Assembly (NCBI GenBank): GCA_913052435.1
Contig: CAJXDV010000012.1
Coordinates: 1-15,838 of the forward strand
Origin: an uncultured Pelagibacteraceae bacterium
Lineage (GTDB): Bacteria; Pseudomonadota; Alphaproteobacteria; Pelagibacterales; Pelagibacteraceae
DNA: 15,838 bases
Direction of reading: 5' to 3'
Under the pieces are notes generated by a model. That model did no database searches, was not told where the DNA came from, and saw only the letters and a list, made by a program, of their open reading frames with translations. The translations under genes were made by a program, and so were the position numbers. Positions 9,178 to 15,838 of the stretch are shown piece after piece; the first letter of the stretch is position 1, and each line of letters begins with the position of its first letter.

Positions 9178-10335
9178 TTAAAATAATTCTCCTGAAATAC
9201 TATGCTCATATAAAATTTTCATATCATCTACTGTCATTTTTTTTGGGTTTGTTGCGGTTGATGGGTCCTCCAAAGCCATTATTGATAGTTGATCTAAATT
9301 AATTTTGTTCACTTCTACAACTTCAGAAAGTTTGTGAGGAATATTCAACTCTTTTCTTAAATCTAAAATCCAATTTAAAAAACTATCAAAATTTTTATCT
9401 AAATTAAGATAATCACAAATAGAAACAATCTTTTTTTCAATTAAATTTTTATTAAAAGTTAAAACATATGGCGTAAAAATTGCGTTTGATAATCCATGGT
9501 GAACATTAAATTGCGCATTAATTGGATGACTTAAAGAATGAATTGCACCTAAACCTTTTTGAAAAGCTGTTGATCCCATGCTGGCTGCGGCTAGTAAATC
9601 TGCTCTTGCTTTTAAATCTTTTCCATTTTTCGCTGCTTTTAACAATGATTTTTTTACTAATTTCATTCCTTCTATTGCTATTCCATCTGCCATTGGATGG
9701 AATCCCGGAGCACAAAAAGCTTCTAAATTATGAGCTAAAGCATCCATGCCTGTTGCGGCAGTAAGTCTTGGTGATAAATCAACGGTTAAAACTGGATCCA
9801 AAATTACAATAGATGGCAAAATTTTAGGATGAAATATTATTTTTTTTACTCCAGTTTTATTATTTATTATTGCAGAAGCTCTTCCTGTTTCAGATCCAGT
9901 TCCTGCAGTAGTGGGAACCGCTATGATAGGCACAATATTTTTTTCATCAGCTCTTTTCCAATAATCTCCTATATCTTCAAAATCCCATATTGGTCTTGAT
10001 TGAGCAGACATAAAAGCTATTGCTTTTCCAACGTCAAGTCCGCTACCTCCACCAAAAGCAATTACTCCATTACACTTGTTTTTTTTAAATTCATTGACAC
10101 CTTCTTCTACATTTTCACCTACAGGGTTTCCCGAAAAATTAGAAAAAACACACATACCTTTAAAACTTTTTTTAACTTCTATAACAATATTTTTAACCAT
10201 AGGTAAATTAATAAGATCTTTATCAGTTACAAATAGTGGATTAGTGATTTTTAAGTTTGTACAGGCTTGAGATAAATCTTTAATTCTATTTTCTCCAACC
10301 CATATTGTTGTTGGATAATTCCAATTTGACTTCAT
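9178..10335 (-). CDS. Iron-containing alcohol dehydrogenase
   Basis: This 385-residue group III (iron-dependent) alcohol dehydrogenase would oxidise an alcohol with NAD(P)+ in the cytoplasm. The cofactor-binding loop GGGSGLDVGKA is at residues 95-105, and VPTTAGTGSE at 140-149 is a family signature. The four metal ligands fit the family pattern: Asp198 and His202 (GMDALAHNLEA), His266 (GAIHSLSHP) and His280 (VHHGLSNA). The 14-residue spacing of the last two equals that in FucO. The family is broad (methanol, ethanol, 1,2-propanediol, butanol, glycerol), so the substrate cannot be told from motifs. From memory, an enzyme of this kind in SAR11 has been proposed to oxidise methanol and other alcohols. 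The operon setting beside a probable polyol importer also allows a polyol or an aldehyde derived from one. It starts 1 base after the gpsA-like stop. Confidence 0.93.
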   Translation of the reverse strand: MKSNWNYPTTIWVGENRIKDLSQACTNLKITNPLFVTDKDLINLPMVKNIVIEVKKSFKGMCVFSNFSGNPVGENVEEGVNEFKKNKCNGVIAFGGGSGLDVGKAIAFMSAQSRPIWDFEDIGDYWKRADEKNIVPIIAVPTTAGTGSETGRASAIINNKTGVKKIIFHPKILPSIVILDPVLTVDLSPRLTAATGMDALAHNLEAFCAPGFHPMADGIAIEGMKLVKKSLLKAAKNGKDLKARADLLAAASMGSTAFQKGLGAIHSLSHPINAQFNVHHGLSNAIFTPYVLTFNKNLIEKKIVSICDYLNLDKNFDSFLNWILDLRKELNIPHKLSEVVEVNKINLDQLSIMALEDPSTATNPKKMTVDDMKILYEHSISGELF

Positions 10336-10336
10336 G

Positions 10337-11365
10337 CTACCAACTTATTTCTAATTTTTTATTTTCAATAATTGATTTGATTAAACTAGACATCAAAGGA
10401 ATTTTTTTATTGTCAAAATCTTTTAAAACTTTTGTGCCAATTTCTAAGGCTAACTCTGCGCCTTCTATAGTATCGTTTTTCATAAATTTTTCCTTTGCTG
10501 TTTTATAGTCATATCCTTCGCCTAGATATTTACCCATCCTACTATTTCTTCCGCCTGCAGAACTTACATACAAATCTCCCAATCCTGCTAACCCATAAAC
10601 ACTTTCTTCTCTACCTTTCAATGACTTGGTAAAGTAGGTCATTTCCGAGATAGCTTTATACATTAAAGATGCGGCTGTATTTAAATAATATTTACTTTTA
10701 ATATCTTTATCAGCAATGTTGCTACTTAAACCTTCTGAGGCACCAATAATCATAGAATAAATATTTTTGATTGCAGCACAAATTTCTACACCCAATAAAT
10801 CATCAGAAAATTCAGTACTGTAATAATCTGTTGAAATTATATTTCCTATATTTTTTACTACATCTTTATTTTCATTAGCTAATACTACGCTACTTTTAAT
10901 TCGATTAGCTAAACCAGATGCTAAGCAAGGTCCTCCAATTGCAGAAACGTTTGATTTTGCTACATTATTATTTGCAAGAATAAATTTAAATTTTTCTACT
11001 AGTGTTTCAAATTTATCATTTATAATAGTTAATCCTTTAGTAAGTAAAAGAATTGCACTTGTAGAATTATAATTCTTTGATATTTCTTTTCCTGCCCACT
11101 CAATTCCTTTTGAATTAACTCCAATAACAATTAAATCTGGTTTCTTTTGTAATTCATTTTGGAAATTTTCAAATTTTTCGACTATTAAATTTTTTGGTAA
11201 AGTGCAATTAAGAATCTTATGAAAATTATTTTCTTTTTTAATATTATCAATAGCCTCGTCTTCTAAATAAGTACCAACTAAAACTACATCATTACCTTTA
11301 TCTAGACATGGAACCGTAAAAGCAGAACCCATTGCTCCAGCACCTAATACTATAATTTTTTTCAT
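10337..11365 (-). CDS. gpsA: GpsA-like NAD(P)-dependent glycerol-3-phosphate dehydrogenase, divergent
   Basis: This 342-residue protein has the two-domain architecture of soluble glycerol-3-phosphate dehydrogenase, which interconverts glycerol 3-phosphate and dihydroxyacetone phosphate. Seen: the Rossmann motif GAGAMGSA (8-15); LLLTKG with Lys110; GGPCLASGLANR (144-155), where typical enzymes have SGPSFA; LGVEICAAIKN (191-201) with Lys200; and GLAGLGDL (258-265) with Asp264, followed by GGRNSRMG (271-278) in place of the usual SRNRRFG. The catalytic Lys and Asp are kept, but the NPRYLPG-like segment before residue 60 is replaced by FHKILNCTLP. So it is a GpsA-family enzyme that differs at several normally invariant places. 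It lies 3 bases after the DUF2160 gene, in a transporter operon rather than a phospholipid context, so it may be a catabolic paralogue or act on a related compound. The symbol is given for the family, not for proven function. Confidence 0.8.
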   Translation of the reverse strand: MKKIIVLGAGAMGSAFTVPCLDKGNDVVLVGTYLEDEAIDNIKKENNFHKILNCTLPKNLIVEKFENFQNELQKKPDLIVIGVNSKGIEWAGKEISKNYNSTSAILLLTKGLTIINDKFETLVEKFKFILANNNVAKSNVSAIGGPCLASGLANRIKSSVVLANENKDVVKNIGNIISTDYYSTEFSDDLLGVEICAAIKNIYSMIIGASEGLSSNIADKDIKSKYYLNTAASLMYKAISEMTYFTKSLKGREESVYGLAGLGDLYVSSAGGRNSRMGKYLGEGYDYKTAKEKFMKNDTIEGAELALEIGTKVLKDFDNKKIPLMSSLIKSIIENKKLEISW

Positions 11366-11368
11366 ATT

Positions 11369-11731
11369 TTATACGTATCTAAAGACTATTATAGAAAATA
11401 AAACTGAAATAATAGTAGCAAACCATAGACTTGCATCTACGAGTCCTAACCAGACTAGGTGAATATAAGCAGCACTTAACAAAGAAATAAATAATCTATC
11501 ACCCCTTGTAGTATCTAAACTCAATATACCTCTTCTTGGTGTTCCACCTGGTACTTTCTTTTCCCATAAAATCATTCCGGTAAGACATAGAGCGATAAAA
11601 ATAAAAAAAACTGCAGTTTGCCAAGTCCAAGCCATCCATGTAATAAATTCAAAATCAAAAAAGCTTTTTTCATGTGCTTTTGCAACAGTATCCCAACTAC
11701 CTGTGGCTGCATATAATTTTTGAAATATCAT
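11369..11731 (-). CDS. glpU: DUF2160 small membrane protein of the polyol ABC transporter operon
   Basis: This 120-residue integral membrane protein has three predicted transmembrane helices at about residues 33-55, 79-98 and 100-117. The polar stretch between the first two (GGTPRRGILSLDTTRGDRLF) is the part most likely to be conserved and lies on one side of the membrane. It matches, by size, topology and context, the DUF2160 protein called GlpU in the Rhizobium glycerol transporter operon. It has no ATPase, binding-protein or permease motif, and its function is unknown to me; an accessory role in the transport complex is an inference from its constant company. Its start overlaps the stop of the upstream permease gene in an ATGA junction, with AGG upstream as a ribosome-binding site, so it is made together with the permease. 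Confidence 0.85.
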   Translation of the reverse strand: MIFQKLYAATGSWDTVAKAHEKSFFDFEFITWMAWTWQTAVFFIFIALCLTGMILWEKKVPGGTPRRGILSLDTTRGDRLFISLLSAAYIHLVWLGLVDASLWFATIISVLFSIIVFRYV

Positions 11732-12528
11732 ACTCTACCTAAGGCAAATCCTTTCGCTATATAATTTCTAACAAAATAAATTACTATTGCTCCAGGAACT
11801 ATTGTTAAACTTCCAGCAGCAGCTAGTAGTCCCAACTCATATCCTGATGTACTTACAGTTCTTGTCATCGTTGCTGCAATCGGTTTTGCTGCTACTGCAG
11901 TTAATGTTTTTGCTAACAATAATTCAACCCATGAAAACATAAAACAGAAAAACATTGTTATTCCAATACCCGCAGTTATTGTTGGAATAAATATTCTAAA
12001 AAAGAATCTCCAAAAAGAATATCCGTCCACGTAAGCAGTTTCATCTAATTCTTTAGGAACAGCAGATATAAAACCTTCTAAAATCCAAACAGCCAAAGGA
12101 ATATTGAATAAACAATGGGACAAAGCCACAGCAACATGAGTATCAAATAAATTTATAGATGAATAAAATTGAAAGAACGGTAAAGCAAAAACTGCTGGTG
12201 GAGCCATTCTATTTGTAAGCAACCAGAAAAATAAATGCTTATCTCCCAAAAACCTATATCTTGAAAATGCATAAGCAGCTGGCAATGCGGCTGCTACGGA
12301 TATAACTGTATTCATAACAACATAGTAAATTGAATTTAAATATCCTGTGTACCATGTGCTGTCCGTAAAAATGGTAATATAATTTTCAAATGTAAATTTT
12401 TGTGGCCATAAAGAATAAGTATTAATAATTTCAGTTGTTGTCTTAAAAGACATGTTTAACAACCAATAAATTGGCAACATCAAAAACAAAATATAAATTG
12501 ATGGAATCAGCCATTTATATTTTTTCAT
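11728..12528 (-). CDS. glpQ: ABC transporter permease, MalG/UgpE-type, probable glycerol/polyol
   Basis: This 266-residue protein is the second membrane subunit of a type I ABC importer. The first helix is at about residues 7-26, and several more hydrophobic segments follow, consistent with six helices. The cytoplasmic coupling loop (EAA motif) is VPKELDETAYVDGYSFWRFF at 157-176, which contacts an ATPase subunit; the canonical alanine-glycine spacing (A-x-x-D-G) is present. KTTTEIINTYSLWPQ and FTFENY near residues 29-50 are typical of carbohydrate/polyol permeases of this class. The start is supported by a strong GAGGAA ribosome-binding site and overlaps the glpP stop by 4 bases; the stop overlaps glpU by 4 bases. 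The substrate is inferred from the operon, not from this protein alone. Confidence 0.9.
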   Translation of the reverse strand: MKKYKWLIPSIYILFLMLPIYWLLNMSFKTTTEIINTYSLWPQKFTFENYITIFTDSTWYTGYLNSIYYVVMNTVISVAAALPAAYAFSRYRFLGDKHLFFWLLTNRMAPPAVFALPFFQFYSSINLFDTHVAVALSHCLFNIPLAVWILEGFISAVPKELDETAYVDGYSFWRFFFRIFIPTITAGIGITMFFCFMFSWVELLLAKTLTAVAAKPIAATMTRTVSTSGYELGLLAAAGSLTIVPGAIVIYFVRNYIAKGFALGRV

Positions 12529-13391
12529 TTTTGTTCCTCATTTCTCATCATTAAATTATAAAAAACCCAACAAACTAAAAGAACTATAAAAAAATATATC
12601 AGTGACATTGCTGCTGCGGGTCCTAAATCGAATTGACCTAGTGCCATTTTTACTAAATCAATTGAAAGAAAAGCTGTTGCATTTCCGGGGCCACCTCCAG
12701 TTAAAACAAAAGGTTCAGTATAAATCATAAAGCTATCCATAAATCTTAATAGAATTGCAATAGTTAATACCTTCTTCATTTTTGGTAGTTCAATATACCT
12801 AAATATAGCCCACTTGCTTGCTCCATCAATTTCTGCTGCTTGATAGTAAGCGGGTTGAATTGATTGAAGTCCTGCATAAGAAAGTAAAACAACTAGAGAA
12901 GTCCAATGCCAAACATCCATTAAAATTGTTGTAAACCACGCATCTCCAATCTGTTGAGTAAAATTATAGTCAAATCCAAGATCATTAAGAGAATGACCTA
13001 AAAAACCAATTTCAGGTAATGCAAATATGTTCCACATTGCACCAACTACATTCCATGGAATTAATAAAGGCATGGACATTAAAACTAAGCAAATTGGTAC
13101 ACCTATTCCTTTTTTGGGCATAGATAAAGCAATAGCTATACCTAATGGAATTTGTATTAAAAGAATTACTCCAGTAAACATAAATTGTCTTCCAAGAGCC
13201 GCGTGAAACCGATCCGATCTAAGTATTTGTTTAAACCAACGTGTGCCTTCCCAGGTAAAAACATTATTTGCAAAAGTTTCTTGAAAAGCATAATTAACAA
13301 CCGTCATTAAAGGTACTACTGCATTAAAAGCTACCAAAATAAAAACTGGTATGACAAACAACCAAGCTCTTTGATTTATAGTTTTATTCAT
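12525..13391 (-). CDS. glpP: ABC transporter permease, MalF/UgpA-type, probable glycerol/polyol
   Basis: This 288-residue protein is the first membrane subunit of the importer. Hydrophobic segments at about residues 10-33, 68-90, 97-125, 155-176, 208-230 and 258-281 fit six helices. The coupling loop is YYQAAEIDGASKWAIFRYIE at 182-201, a textbook EAA motif that docks on an ATPase subunit, followed by LPKMKKVL. TGGGPGNAT (231-239) is a common signature of carbohydrate-uptake permeases between the last helices. Its stop TGA overlaps the glpQ start (ATGA), and its own ATG shares one base with the glpT stop (TAATG); both junctions suggest translational coupling and equal subunit amounts. An AGGAT sequence upstream may serve as ribosome-binding site. 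Confidence 0.9.
   Translation of the reverse strand: MNKTINQRAWLFVIPVFILVAFNAVVPLMTVVNYAFQETFANNVFTWEGTRWFKQILRSDRFHAALGRQFMFTGVILLIQIPLGIAIALSMPKKGIGVPICLVLMSMPLLIPWNVVGAMWNIFALPEIGFLGHSLNDLGFDYNFTQQIGDAWFTTILMDVWHWTSLVVLLSYAGLQSIQPAYYQAAEIDGASKWAIFRYIELPKMKKVLTIAILLRFMDSFMIYTEPFVLTGGGPGNATAFLSIDLVKMALGQFDLGPAAAMSLIYFFIVLLVCWVFYNLMMRNEEQK
12534..12539 (-). promoter_or_regulatory. Ribosome-binding site of glpQ
   Basis: On the minus strand GAGGAA lies 5 bases before the ATG at 12528. It is one of the few clear Shine-Dalgarno sequences in the window and fixes the glpQ start, which overlaps the glpP stop. Confidence 0.6.
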
Positions 13392-14458
13392 TATTCAATT
13401 ATCCTGCTATCTCCATATGCATAAGTGTATTTTTTATCAAAAGATAAAAATGCACTACCACTAGGTATTTCTTTAGAAGAACGAGAAAGAACTTTTATCT
13501 TTCCGTTTTTACATTCTGTATCAATAATTTTATGTCTTCCTGTATTGCTAACTTTTATAATTTTAACAGGTATTCCTTCTTTGCTGAAAGAAACAAATTC
13601 TGGTCTAATTCCTATTTCGATTTTAGAAAAGTTTGATTTTTGTTTAATTGTGCTACTAGTAGATATTTTAACTCCATCAACTGCTGCTATTCCGTTTTGA
13701 ATTTCGCAAGATAATATATTCATTCCTGGTGAACCTATAAAGTAACCTACAAAAGTATGCTTAGGTTTTTCAAATAGTTCAACTGGAGTACCTGTCTGAA
13801 CAATTTCTCCTTCATGCATTACCACAACTTGATCTGCAAAAGTTAATGCTTCAGTTTGGTCATGAGTAACATAAATCATAGTTCTATTAATTTTTTGATG
13901 AAGTTCTTTTAACTTTGAACGAAGCACCCATTTTAAATGAGGATCAATAACTGTTAGAGGTTCATCAAACATAATCACATTTACATCTGACCTAGCCAAA
14001 CCTCTTCCTAAAGAAATTTTTTGTTTACCATCTGCTGTTAAACCAGAAGCTCTATTATTAAGGATTTTTGTAAGCTCTAACATTTCTGCTATTTCTTTTA
14101 CTCTTGCATCTATTTCATTCTCTTGCATACCGCGATTTTTTAAAGGAAATGCTAGATTGTCGTAAACTGTCATTGTGTCATAAATAACTGGAAACTGAAA
14201 AATCTGGGCAATATTTCTTTCTACAGGAGTTTTTAACGTTATATCTTCGTTATCAAATAAAACTTTTCCTTTTGTTGGATTTAAGAGACCAGAAACTATA
14301 TTTAGTAAAGTAGTTTTGCCACAGCCTGATGGACCAAGTAATGCGTACGCTCCTCCATCTCTCCAATCTATATTAATATTTCTTAATGCCCAATCAACAT
14401 TTGAGTTTTGTTTCTCTAAATAACTATGACTTAAATTTTTTAATGTTATTTTAGACAT
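13391..14458 (-). CDS. glpT: ABC transporter ATPase, probable glycerol/polyol importer; degenerate signature motif
   Basis: This 355-residue MalK-like ATPase powers the importer from the cytoplasmic face. Its nucleotide site is complete on its own side: Walker A GPSGCGKT (42-49), Q-loop Gln88, Walker B VIMFDE (161-166) and switch His199 in VTHDQTEA. The ABC signature is not intact: the position of LSGGQ reads LTADG (140-144), followed by KQKISLGRGL. The D-loop is also unusual (PLTVID). A regulatory/OB-like C-terminal region follows from about residue 235. Since signatures act across the dimer, the ATP site completed by this motif should be impaired. The partner glpS has an intact signature but other defects. 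The gene overlaps the glpS end by 8 bases, with GGTGA just upstream of its start. The same type of pair is found in the Rhizobium GlpST system, to my recollection. Confidence 0.9.
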   Translation of the reverse strand: MSKITLKNLSHSYLEKQNSNVDWALRNINIDWRDGGAYALLGPSGCGKTTLLNIVSGLLNPTKGKVLFDNEDITLKTPVERNIAQIFQFPVIYDTMTVYDNLAFPLKNRGMQENEIDARVKEIAEMLELTKILNNRASGLTADGKQKISLGRGLARSDVNVIMFDEPLTVIDPHLKWVLRSKLKELHQKINRTMIYVTHDQTEALTFADQVVVMHEGEIVQTGTPVELFEKPKHTFVGYFIGSPGMNILSCEIQNGIAAVDGVKISTSSTIKQKSNFSKIEIGIRPEFVSFSKEGIPVKIIKVSNTGRHKIIDTECKNGKIKVLSRSSKEIPSGSAFLSFDKKYTYAYGDSRIIE

Positions 14459-15518
14459 GACTCACCAAATTGTTATTTTGATCGAAATATATAAATTCAT
14501 CTACATTCATATATAGCTTAACTTCTTGACCAACATTTAATTGATGAGTTCCATTAGATAATGAAACCCATTTAGAATCAGTATTAGTAAAATGAATTAA
14601 ACTTTCTGAACCACTGAGCTCAGATATTAAAATTTTTCCTTTTATTTCAATAGAGTTTTTTCCTTCCTTGTAGGTAGTAATATTGTGAGGTCTAATGCCT
14701 ACCTTATAATTTCCATCTTTTAAATTAACATTTGACGTTTCCCATTTTACATCTTCTTTTAATAGTGAAAATGTATTGCCATTTTTTTTAATATCTGAAA
14801 TGTTAATTGGAGGATCGCTAAATACTCTAGCTGAGATCAAGTTTTGAGGTTTATTATAAACCTCAATAGTTTTTCCATATTGTATAATTTTACCTTCCAT
14901 CAAAGTTGCTGTATTACCACCGATCAACAATGCATCGGAAGGCTCCGTGGTAGCATAAACAACTATACATTCTCTATTTTCAAAAAGTCTTGGTAGTTCT
15001 TCTCTTAGTTCTTCACGCAATTTAAAATCTAAATTTGCTAGTGGTTCATCTAATAATATTAAGTTTGAATCTTTAACTAAAGCTCTTGCTAAAGCTGTAC
15101 GTTGTTGCTGGCCACCGGATAATTCATTGGGCTTCTTGTTTAGCATTCCTGATAGTTTTAATAATTCAGCTACTTTTGCAACTCGCTCTTTTATTTCATC
15201 ATTTTTGATTCCAATAATTTTCAATGGCGAAGCTATATTGTCGTAAACCGTAAAATTTGGATAATTAATAAACTGTTGGTAAACCATAGAAACATTGCGT
15301 TTCTGAACTTTAATTCCAGTTACATTTTCATCGTTAAACCATATCTCTCCTGAGGTAGGTTTATCTAAACCGGCCATAATTTGCATTAATGTTGTTTTGC
15401 CAGCCAGTGTTGAACCAAGTAAAATATTTATAGTATTTTTTTCTAATTTTAAATTTGTTGGATGTATATGTGTCTCTAAACCAATTTTTTTTTCAATATT
15501 TTTTAACTCTAGACTCAT
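14451..15518 (-). CDS. glpS: ABC transporter ATPase, probable glycerol/polyol importer; atypical Walker A and no switch histidine
   Basis: This 355-residue ATPase partners the neighbouring ATPase in the importer. The ABC signature is perfect, LSGGQQQR (133-140), and Walker B LILLDE (153-158) with D-loop LANLD is intact, as is the Q-loop at Gln81/82. Walker A, however, is GSTLAGKT (35-42): the usual glycine at the fourth position is Leu, although the Lys and Thr that bind phosphate and magnesium remain. The switch (H-loop) histidine is absent, with YATTEPSDA at 188-196 where others have YVTHDQxEA, so Thr191 replaces His. A C-terminal TOBE-like domain follows from about residue 235. The gene begins 77 bases after the binding-protein stop, behind a strong stem-loop, and has no obvious Shine-Dalgarno sequence. 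It is the first gene of the membrane-complex part of the operon. Confidence 0.9.
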   Translation of the reverse strand: MSLELKNIEKKIGLETHIHPTNLKLEKNTINILLGSTLAGKTTLMQIMAGLDKPTSGEIWFNDENVTGIKVQKRNVSMVYQQFINYPNFTVYDNIASPLKIIGIKNDEIKERVAKVAELLKLSGMLNKKPNELSGGQQQRTALARALVKDSNLILLDEPLANLDFKLREELREELPRLFENRECIVVYATTEPSDALLIGGNTATLMEGKIIQYGKTIEVYNKPQNLISARVFSDPPINISDIKKNGNTFSLLKEDVKWETSNVNLKDGNYKVGIRPHNITTYKEGKNSIEIKGKILISELSGSESLIHFTNTDSKWVSLSNGTHQLNVGQEVKLYMNVDEFIYFDQNNNLVSHV

Positions 15519-15539
15519 AATTTTATGAATTTTTTAAAC

Positions 15540-15570
15540 AAAAGAGGGGCAGCTATACTGCCCCTCTTTT
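15540..15570 (-). terminator. Stem-loop after the binding-protein gene (partial terminator or mRNA stabiliser)
   Basis: A perfect 13-base-pair inverted repeat (15540-15552 with 15558-15570) encloses a 5-base loop. On the minus-strand transcript it reads AAAAGAGGGGCAG, loop, CTGCCCCTCTTTT, followed by GTTTAAAAAA. The GC-rich core flanked by A and T runs is the form of an intrinsic terminator. It is by far the most GC-rich spot in this AT-rich region. Its place between a substrate-binding protein gene and the rest of the transporter operon suggests it lowers downstream transcription or protects the upstream message, so that binding protein is made in excess. The remaining gap bases (15519-15539 and 15571-15595) show nothing else. 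Confidence 0.85.
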
Positions 15571-15595
15571 ATTGATTTTTATTTAACCTAAGTAC

Positions 15596-15838
15596 TTAAT
15601 TCCAAGCTTTTTCGTATGGAACTGTTTTTCCTTGAGGTTTTTCTTCACGCTTAGCTTTTGGCGAACCTTTAGCTTTTAACCACTTGTCTCCTTCTTCAGG
15701 ATTCAATCTTGGTCCACATCCACCGTACGTATTATTGGCTTTATCTGCAGCTTCCATACGTGACATAACTAAATCCATCTCTCCTGCAAGACGGTCCATA
15801 GCTTGTTGTGGTGTAAATGCACCTGAGTTAACATCACC
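15596..15838 (-). CDS. glpV: ABC transporter substrate-binding protein, C-terminal fragment (5' end beyond the right edge)
   Basis: Only the last 80 codons and stop are in the window; the frame is open to the right edge, starting GDVNSGAFTPQQAMDRLAGE. The pattern of an amphipathic helix (TPQQAMDRLAGEMDLVMSRM) is typical of the final helix of extracellular solute-binding proteins. The tail CGPRLNPEEGDKWL and KREEKPQGKTVPYEKAW resembles, from memory, the C-terminus of binding proteins in DUF2160-containing glycerol transporter operons. The signal peptide and ligand-binding domains lie outside, so the substrate cannot be judged directly. An internal Met would give a 67-residue reading frame, but the open frame upstream shows that is not the true start. 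The gene precedes the two ATPases and is separated from them by the stem-loop. In Rhizobium, as I recall, the binding-protein gene comes last, so the order differs here. Confidence 0.85.
   Translation of the reverse strand, partial: GDVNSGAFTPQQAMDRLAGEMDLVMSRMEAADKANNTYGGCGPRLNPEEGDKWLKAKGSPKAKREEKPQGKTVPYEKAWN

Noticed and set aside
9522..9764. Plus-strand open frame inside the Fe-alcohol dehydrogenase gene
   Set aside because: It is the reverse complement of well-conserved dehydrogenase motifs, is low-complexity Leu-rich, and has no upstream signals.
13425..13700. Plus-strand 91-codon frame antisense to glpT
   Set aside because: It lies wholly opposite the C-terminal domain of the ATPase and has no recognisable motif or ribosome-binding site.
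14451..15518. glpS as a decaying pseudogene because of its altered Walker A and missing switch His
   Set aside because: The frame is full length, LSGGQ and Walker B are intact, and its defects complement those of glpT, which argues for selection.
15540..15570. The inverted repeat as a CRISPR repeat, attachment site or operator
   Set aside because: It occurs only once, lies between co-directional transporter genes and has the GC-stem with flanking A/T runs expected of a transcript stem-loop.
15596..15799. Stand-alone 67-residue protein at the right edge
   Set aside because: The same frame stays open to the window edge and the sequence is the C-terminus of a substrate-binding protein, so the internal Met is not the start.

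Overview
The window is very AT-rich, with short or overlapping gene junctions, almost no intergenic DNA and Lys/Ile/Asn-rich proteins. Together with a heterotetrameric sarcosine oxidase, a divergent formate-tetrahydrofolate ligase and a rhizobial-type polyol ABC importer, this points to a streamlined marine alphaproteobacterium of the SAR11/Pelagibacterales type. That placement is inferred from composition and gene content, not from a search.

Layout, left to right. (1) Positions 1-4377, minus strand: sarcosine oxidase genes soxB, soxD and soxA, transcribed in that order; soxA is cut by the left edge. (2) Positions 4378-4512: a 135-base divergent intergenic region. (3) Positions 4513-6192, plus strand: fhs, formate-tetrahydrofolate ligase. 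(4) Positions 6184-15838, minus strand: one tightly packed operon-like run of eleven genes. In transcription order these are a substrate-binding protein (3' end only), two ABC ATPases, two permeases, a DUF2160 membrane protein, a GpsA-like NAD(P)-dependent dehydrogenase, an iron-containing alcohol dehydrogenase, a class I glutamine-amidotransferase-fold protein, glutamate-cysteine ligase (gshA) and glutathione synthetase (gshB). From the ATPases to gshB, adjacent genes are at most 6 bases apart or overlap. The only sizeable gap is the 77 bases after the binding-protein gene, which holds a strong stem-loop.

How the genes may work together. Sarcosine oxidase demethylates sarcosine to glycine and delivers the methyl carbon as 5,10-methylene-tetrahydrofolate. 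Fhs interconverts formate and 10-formyl-tetrahydrofolate with ATP, so the divergent pair is a one-carbon module. The long operon joins import of a small polyol (glycerol is the best guess, by likeness to the Rhizobium GlpSTPQUV transporter) to two dehydrogenases and complete glutathione synthesis. No glycerol kinase is present.

Most interesting points: the two ABC ATPases carry complementary defects that should leave one working and one degenerate ATP site; a glutaminase-fold protein overlaps gshA and could be a gamma-glutamyl peptidase acting on glutathione; and the GpsA-like enzyme is divergent and sits in a catabolic setting. I did not find CRISPR arrays, insertion sequences, tRNA or rRNA genes, or prophage genes.
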